Shown here: positions 57,806 to 64,000 of the stretch, one piece after another
How positions within the stretch are numbered: position 1 is the first letter of the stretch
Layout of the letters: each line of letters opens with the position of its first letter
Origin: Thalassia testudinum
Lineage: Eukaryota; Streptophyta; Magnoliopsida; Alismatales; Hydrocharitaceae
NCBI GenBank assembly: GCA_037157565.1
Contig: JAZHRO010000002.1
Location: 32,570,501 to 32,634,500, forward strand
Direction: 5' to 3'
Length of the DNA stretch: 64,000 nucleotides
Translations under genes and position numbers: made by a program
The notes under the pieces: model-generated
The model's database searches: none
What the model saw: the letters and a program-made list of their open reading frames with translations, nothing else
What the model was told of the DNA's origin: nothing

Positions 57806-59308
57806 TGATGTAAACACATTTATTGAGGATAAAATGACTATTCATGCATGTTCCTAGGCTTAGATTTGCATTTCATGTTATAAATATTGCATAGCATACA
57901 TCATTCTGCATTTAGCGTAGTTGTATATAATGAAGGTTAATTGCATCCTTTTTGTGGTCAGGAGAGAAGGATATTTATTTTGGAGCCTCGGATTGATGAT
58001 CCAATTGTACGGATCTGATCAAGACGACGATCGGAGTCCAACGCCTTTGAAATCGCCTCGATCGGAGTCCCGTAGCACCATATGCAGTCCGAGGAAGATC
58101 AACGGCCAATGGAATAGGTGACATAATTCGGAGCTTCAAATGACAAATCCGACTACGCGAATGGATTTGAGTCGACGATTGCAGCCTAACAGGGTGAAAA
58201 TAGACTCAATTCGACCTCTGTAGCAGCCCCTACAATTAAAAGAAGATGGACAGCCTAGATTGTGCCATGTGGCATAGCCCAGGCCGCCCAGCGCACGCAC
58301 GCACCACCGCACACGTGCAGCAGCATGGGTGTGTGCATGGTCGTGCAGGTGCACATGCCCATAGCATAGCGCCAACACGGCAAAGAGAGGACAGTGTGCA
58401 CTAGCGACGCATGAGCTGGCCTACAGTGGCGCATGAGCTGGACCTAAGCATGCTTACAGCCATCGCTAGTTCTTCTTGTGCCAATAAAGCCAGCTGTGGG
58501 CATGAGCGGGCATGAGCAAGCATGAGCTGCCTACAGCGTCACTTCCAGTGATGGCCTGGATGTCACTAATGGTCCCGTACATATTTTTACCTCTTCTCCT
58601 CCACTATAAAAGGACCTACACCCCCTCCCTTCTAAGCCATCTCTACCTACTCTACTCCTACCTACTCCTTAGCTCTAGTAAGCCTACCAAAGCTCCATTA
58701 GAGCTTGTTCTCAAGCTCCCAAGGTGCCTATTAATATTGCGAACCTCTGCCCCACCAAATACTCCTTCAACTTCGAATCCCCTTTCATAGGTTGCCTTGG
58801 AGCCGTCCTCCCACCTCCATTCCAGTAGCAGATCATCTCTGTCTTCTCACCTCCATTCTGGAGCCACGTCAAAGCTTTCCTCAACCCAACGTCCTCCTGC
58901 ATCTCACCTCCGTTGTCCCGCTCCTCACCTCCTTTGTCCGAGCTTCTGCTAGGTGCCGTTGTCTCGCAGAACAACTGATTCAGGAGATTTCTTCTCACCT
59001 CCCTCTCTTTTTATGCTTTCTTAGATTATTGTAATAGACATTAATGCAATACATCATATTTGATTCCATCTCTGTCTTGTGATTGCTTGTCTTTTATTTC
59101 AAAAACACAAAAAAGAACAAAACCCTAAAATACCAAAACAAAACAAAATGAAGTGCGGTTTTCACTTAAAGTAAACGTCGCCTCTTTATGTTTGACCCAG
59201 GACTCCCTTGGAGTTTTGGTATAAATTTGATCTGATCAATGTGTTTTGCAACTACGACGACAGGTTACTTGTAACCTCGATTTCAAACAAGCGAAACACG
59301 CACGACCA
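57806..59308 (+). mobile_element. 3' LTR of E
   Basis: 1,503 bp, TGATGTAAAC...CACGACCA, colinear with the 5' LTR. TATA box at 58605-58612. It is followed by CTATG and the remainder of F's LTR. Confidence 0.92.
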
Positions 59309-59313
59309 CTATG

Positions 59314-59366
59314 CCTAGGAACTATCATAATTAAGCAATTTATCATGAATCCATCTGTGTTTATCA
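59314..59366 (-). mobile_element. 5' LTR of F, U3 end beyond E
   Basis: CCTAGGAACTATCATAATTA to GTGTTTATCA. On the minus strand it starts TGATAAACACAG, like H's LTR (TGATAAACACAC). This completes F's LTR at about 1.8 kb and marks the right border of the F/H composite. Confidence 0.85.
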
Positions 59367-60170
59367 GGAGCATAGGGGCACATGCATGTGAGGAGATGGT
59401 TGCTACTGTGCACGCATGGAGAGGCACGCGCAATTGCACATGAGGGGTGGTCGGGCAGGCTAAGAGTGCGGTGCTACGTGCTGGGTTGCGCACGAGGCGT
59501 CGAGTGGTGGCTATTGTAGCTTACAGCAGCTGCGTGAGGGGTTCACGTGGTGCAAGTGAGTGCCTGCTGGTGCGAGGGCGACCACACGTGAGGGAGAGGG
59601 TAGAGTTGGAGGGTCGCATGTGCACGGGAGAGATGGCAGTGGTGGAGGGGCGTTGATGAAGAGGTAGCTGTTGGTGAAGGTGGTGGTGGGTTTCATTCAT
59701 GTGGAGGTGAAATAGAGAAAGAGGAAGAATGAAGAAGAAGGAGATGGAGATGTTGGTGGTGGTGAGGATTTGGTTATGTTGTGTGTGGTGGAGCTTGAGG
59801 AGGGGCGACAGCGTGGTCGGGAGCGAGGAGGCAAGAGGCAGTTTAGCGGTTGGTTTGTGGCTGTTGGGTTTGTTCTTGATGTTGTAGGTGAAGCATGAGG
59901 AAGAAGATGAAGGAGATGAAGGTGGAAGCACGGTGATGTGAGGCTCTACAGACGATGGTGCAGGCTGTCACCCCGCACGTCCACAGTGGTGGAGCTCTCA
60001 CTACGGTAGAGGCCCATAGTGTGGAATGGATGAGCTCCAAGTTCTACATGGTGGTGGAGTGGGATGATGGCCTACCGAGCGTGGCTGTCTCCTCCTCTCT
60101 CTTGTAACTGCAGGTGCCTCGACCAGATCCTTATTTCATGGCCATCAAAGCAGCAAGTAAAGGGCGTCGT
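59367..60170. other. Unassigned GC-rich segment
   Basis: About 800 bp between F and K. Base composition (TGGTGG and GAAGAAG runs, many CACG) resembles the GC-rich middle of the LTRs here. I see no LTR end, PBS, PPT or gene. It is probably part of an older LTR into which F and K were inserted. Confidence 0.4.
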
Positions 60171-62520
60171 TGTTAACGTGATCCTACCGTGTTTTAAAAT
60201 TCATTTGCGTCATAGTATAGTCGATAATAGCACTTTTACATTTAAATTTGTAACTCAAAAAATAGTGAATTCCGAGGTCGTCTTTGGGATCAAGTAATGT
60301 GCAATTACCACTATTTGGATTTTACAATGGAACTTGTATAAAATGTTAATTTTAAATTGAACAAGTTCAAACCTGCACTTGGTTTTTAGTAAAGTAATTT
60401 AAATGAAATCTTAAGTGCAATAAATATTTGTTAATGCTCAATAAAAATTGAGTAATCAATGTTAACTAAATCATCAATTATCCAGAATATTGGAGGAAGA
60501 AGTTGCAATAAAAACCCATATAGAACTTAAGCATAAATAAAATCATTAACTATCCAGAAAGATTGATTTTATTACATTTAGGTCCTTAAACTTCTACAGA
60601 TAGGTCCCTGCAAATTCTTCTTTACTTCAGATAGGTCCTTGCAGCACTTTAAAGGAGCACCTGCTCCTTCTTCCTCTTGGCTGGTTGGGCCTCGTCGGAG
60701 ACGTGGCGATGCATCATCGGAGATGAGCTCCGACCGTGGAATCTTACTGACCTGTGGCGGAGGAGAGTTGTCGAGGTGTCGCCGACCTGATGGCGATGTT
60801 GGTTGGTCGTTCAGAGTGGAAAAGGCGGTGGATGACGGCTGAGGATGCGGCAGATCCGGCAGTGGTCGACGTAGGTCCTTAGGCCACGAAAATCCTCGCC
60901 GATGGTCGTAAAAGATTCCTCGCACCATGGGGTAGCTTCCCACAAAGCTTGGAGGCACATGGATCGCCAGAGGTGGCACTGTGATGAGGCGATGTCATTG
61001 CGGATGGCATCTCCGGAAACATGTCAGAGTATGGCTGGTCGTGGAGAAGGAGATGGAAAGGGAGTTGTTGGCATTAAAACCTAGTTCTAAGGTAACTAAC
61101 CTAATCTAGAAGAAGAGGGGGAGAAGAGAGGTTACCTAGAATGAGGAGAGGAAGGAGAAAAGGTGGTCAGCATGGTGGCCGAACTTGGAGAAGGAGGAGA
61201 TGGCGTGGAATTTTGGAGGGAAGAAGATGAATCACCTCCTTTGATGGGGAGAATGGCGATGACGAGGGAAGATGAAGTCCTCAAACAATTTTAGTGGAGG
61301 AGTGGCAAAGGAAGGAGGTTGGGAAGCTCCAAGGTCATTGTTAATGGTGGTGCTTGAAGAGGAAGGAGGGGAGCTATGCTCGCCAAAACACAACGACTCA
61401 CAATGGCATGAGGCGAGGAAGGTTTATAGTTTGTTGGCACGCGAGGATAGGGTCGGAGGTTGCGCAAACAACCTCGCCGGAGTTGCATGGCTAGCGGAGT
61501 TAGAGGTGGAAGGTGGAGAAGGTGTTGGCAGAGACTATTTTGCAAGAAAATTGAAAGTTAAGAGGGCGTTTGTAAGGAAATCAAGAATTAAGGACCAAAA
61601 TGCAAAGTTGACCAAGATGAAGTCCAAATGAACCCAAATTTTTACAGTAGCCTAATTTGGATATAAGGAAGTTTATGGTGACTTCAATTTTGGGTTTTGA
61701 CATTTTCTTCATGGTCAATTTACATTTAGAGCCAAATTATACCAAATACCCGTTTATGATTCTGTTTTAGGCTAAAACGAGTTCCAATCATTAAATTGGT
61801 TGTGACAAACCTTATAAAATATTTTTAATTAATTTTCAAAAGGTTTATATTACATTTACTTCCATTGAAACTATTTTAATTGAAGTGGGGTTGAAATTAG
61901 GGTTTTTAATTAGAATTAAACATTCAATTTGAATGTAAATCCTGAATTACTCAATACCAACCCACTTTTAAGATATTTAATCTCAACTGACCTTTAATTA
62001 AACATAAGTTCACCCTCCATCTATTCTACATTCATAATTATTCATGAAAATTGCATAATTAACCCCTTTTTCTATTAATTCTTCTCTATTAAGCCTTGAT
62101 TGAGTTATACCCTTATAATATGTTAATTAAGTGAATTTAACCTTAGAACTTAGCCAAATTAAGTTAGTTATATTGGATGATGGCAATGCCAACAGCCGTC
62201 ACTGCAGCTATTGAGGAGAGGAAATAAAAATGGATTAATAAAATAAGAAAAGAATGATGGCTTATTTATCTACAAATCCTCACATAAAATGTTAATTCTA
62301 ATACATGCATGTAATGCAACCAAAGACTAATTATTTCAATGCATGTTATTCTAAATGAATTCTAAATGTATTTAGATATGAATGCAATACATGAAGTATG
62401 CAAATAAGTGAATAATTAGACTAATCTATTTACATCTTATTGTATGCTATTTATATGTCAATATTAATGTAATGTCTAGGCATTTAAGTAACTAATTAGC
62501 CCACAAATATGGGCTCATCA
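60171..62520 (-). mobile_element. 3' LTR of element K
   Basis: 2,350 bp, TGTTAACGTG...GGGCTCATCA. The U5 end aligns with B (TGTTGGCAGG...TTGCGTC.TAGTATAG); the U3 start aligns with G and I (TGATGAGCCCATATTTGTGG on the minus strand). The left flank GTCGT (60166-60170) would be the TSD; the partner is off-window. The ORFs inside are not supported as genes. Confidence 0.83.
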
Positions 62521-62559
62521 AATGCTCCCATGCCTAGTTTTTGCTAGTCCCTAGCAAAC
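62521..62559 (-). other. PPT and hairpin of K
   Basis: Minus strand CTAGGCATGGGAGCATT next to the LTR, preceded by the TTTGCTA/TAGCAAA stem around GGGAC. Confidence 0.85.
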
Positions 62560-63343
62560 TCAAGCAATAGCCCTGCTCTCCAAATAGATTAGCCAACCCA
62601 ATCGGTCTTCCCTTAGAAACTTGTTAAGTTACAAACTTTAGACCTAAGGTTGCCAAGTAGTTGCTAAGTTACAGACTAGGTCAGCTAAGGACGAGTTGCA
62701 GGCATAGGTTTCCTTGATTTCTAGCTCTACCCTAGGGTTTATTGGTCTTAGAGATTAAAGCATCCGTGCATGTGCATTGGTCTAAGTGTTTTGAGGTTAT
62801 TATGATTGCTAACCTAGAAAGAGAGTAAGAAGGATTTTTTTTTAATATATATATATTTTTTGTTTGATTCCTCTATGTCTAACCTTGGATTAGCTGTCAA
62901 CAGGGTCTGTGTCAGATTCATTGTCCCCATCACCAAACCTCGAAGGGTGCCTAGCTTTCGATGCTTCGAGATAGCATCGCCCATGGTGACCCCAAGAACT
63001 CCTGGCAATCAACACTTCGAGATAGTATCACCCATGGATTTCTTAAGCAAATTTTGGCCTCTGGCAATCGATACTTTGAGATAGGGTTGCCCATGGTACT
63101 TGAACCACATAATGCGCTTACATGCCCCCAGTAGGATGGATATCCTAAGAGACAAGTGCTGAGGAGGTAACATGTTATCATCGCGTCATCAAGGTGAATA
63201 TATACTCCACCTCTCATCGCGATTTGGCTGAGTCGGTTCAACCTGGTCAGAGTAGGGATCCTCAAAAGAAAATGGAGCTGTAGAGGATGTAGGAACATTA
63301 TTGGTAGGCTCAGAAAAGGATGAAGAGTGATTAATAGTCTGAT
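62560..63343 (-). mobile_element. Internal region of K, 3' part
   Basis: Element interior up to the L insertion. It is close to G's 3' noncoding region: TCTCTTAGGATATCCATCC, CTGGGGGCATGTAAGCGCA and the three hairpins are shared. The part at 63200-63290 resembles the end of B's ORF region. No pol sequence is visible. The minus ORF 62951-63361 reads through the hairpins and is not supported. Confidence 0.75.
62952..63096 (-). repeat. Triplicated 35-nt hairpin of K
   Basis: Copies at 62952-62986, 63003-63037 and 63062-63096, spaced 51 and 59 nt as in G. The loop is TATCTCGAA in two copies and TATCTCAAA in one. Stems: perfect CGATGC/GCATCG; TGATAC/GTGTTG by wobble pairs; the third copy pairs better through an outer GGCAA/TTGCC. 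Confidence 0.82.
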
Positions 63344-64000
63344 TGATGTAGACACATCCATTTAGGCAGAAATACCTATTTATGCATGTTCCTAGGCTTA
63401 GATTTGCATTCCATATTATAAATATTGCATAGCATGCATCATTCTGCATTTAGAGTTGTGTATATTTTAGGTTAATTGCATCCCTTTTTTGGTCAGGAGA
63501 GAAGGAGATTTATTTTGGAGCCTTGGATTAATGATCTAACCATATGGATTTGAACAGGAAGACGATCGAAGTCCAATGCCTCCGAAATCACCTTGATCGG
63601 AGTCCAGTAGCACCATATGCAGATCGAGGAAGATCAAAGGCCAAGGGACTAGGTGACGTAATTCGGAGCTTCAAACATCAAATCTGATCATGCGGATGGA
63701 TTCGGGTGGACGATTGTAGCCTAACGTCGTGAAAATCGACTCAATCCGACCTCTGTAGCAGCCCCTACAATAGAAAGAAGATGGACGGCCCAGATCGTGC
63801 CATGTGATGCAACCCAAGATGCCCATGCGCACGCACGTGTCACCGCATGCGCACAGCAGCGCAGGCGCTCGTGCACGTGCGGAGGCACGCACGTGCAGAA
63901 GCATAGCAAGCACGCATGGGTGCACGCGCAAGCAGCGGCAGTGCACGTGGGCGCGTAGTGCGAGGAGCGCGCACCAGCACAGCAGCAGCGTGGGTGCAAG
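63344..64000 (+). mobile_element. Element L, E-type LTR (leaves window)
   Basis: Starts TGATGTAGACACATCCATTT and follows E's LTR (TGATGTAAACACATTTATTG) through TGCATGTTCCTAGGCTTAG, CATCATTCTGCATTTAG, AAGACGATCG and the CACGTGCG-rich part to the window end. The TATA box would lie just beyond 64000. The left flank CTGAT (63339-63343) is the candidate TSD. It may be a full element or a solo LTR. Confidence 0.85.

Overview
This window is plant heterochromatin built entirely from nested LTR retrotransposons. I see no host gene, tRNA, rRNA or CRISPR array. The autonomous copies belong to the Ty3/gypsy Athila-type lineage: gag, protease, RT, RNase H and integrase lie in that order, no chromodomain was seen after the integrase, and the primer-binding sites match the 3' end of tRNA-Asp. 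A flowering plant is the natural host; the sequence does not let me name the species.

The layout was worked out from LTR ends (TG...CA), primer-binding sites (PBS), polypurine tracts (PPT) and 5-bp target-site duplications (TSDs). Element letters are mine. H is a minus-strand gag-pol element whose parts are spread over 2597-5470, 32721-36300 and 44238-44330. J (minus, 1-2596, runs off the left edge) sits in H's 3' LTR. Solo LTR I (5471-5731 plus 31297-32720, TSD AGCAT) sits in H's integrase. B (minus, non-autonomous, 5732-31291, TSD TTAAT) sits in I. A (plus, full gag-pol, 6231-22016, TSD CCAGG/CCGGG) sits in B's 3' LTR. Solo LTR M (minus, 10128-11879, TSD TTAGG) sits in A's leader. That gives a five-deep nest H>I>B>A>M. 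G (plus, non-autonomous, 36301-44237, TSD CCCTT) sits in H's gag. At 44331-44388 a filler joins H's gag to the integrase of F, a second minus-strand gag-pol copy of the same family (44389-50173, 5' LTR 50174-51916 plus 59314-59366). E (plus, non-autonomous, 51917-59308, TSD CTAAG/CTATG) sits in F's LTR. To the right are 59367-60170 (unassigned), K (minus; 3' LTR 60171-62520, internal part to 63343) and L, an E-type LTR starting at 63344 and leaving the window.

All coding regions are broken by stops and frameshifts, so nothing here is likely to be active. The elements form a mobilisation community: autonomous A/J and F/H, with non-autonomous B, E, G and K that keep the cis signals but carry one long acidic ORF of unknown function, or no visible gene.

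The most interesting signals are noncoding and shared between elements with different LTRs: (1) a palindromic hairpin touching the PPT in six elements; (2) a second PPT-like block just after the last ORF in five elements; (3) a triplicated 35-nt hairpin with an invariant loop, covarying stem and conserved spacing in B, G and K; (4) a U5 segment complementary to the 5'/D-arm side of tRNA-Asp, suggesting a two-part primer-binding site; (5) templated filler at the H/F junction.
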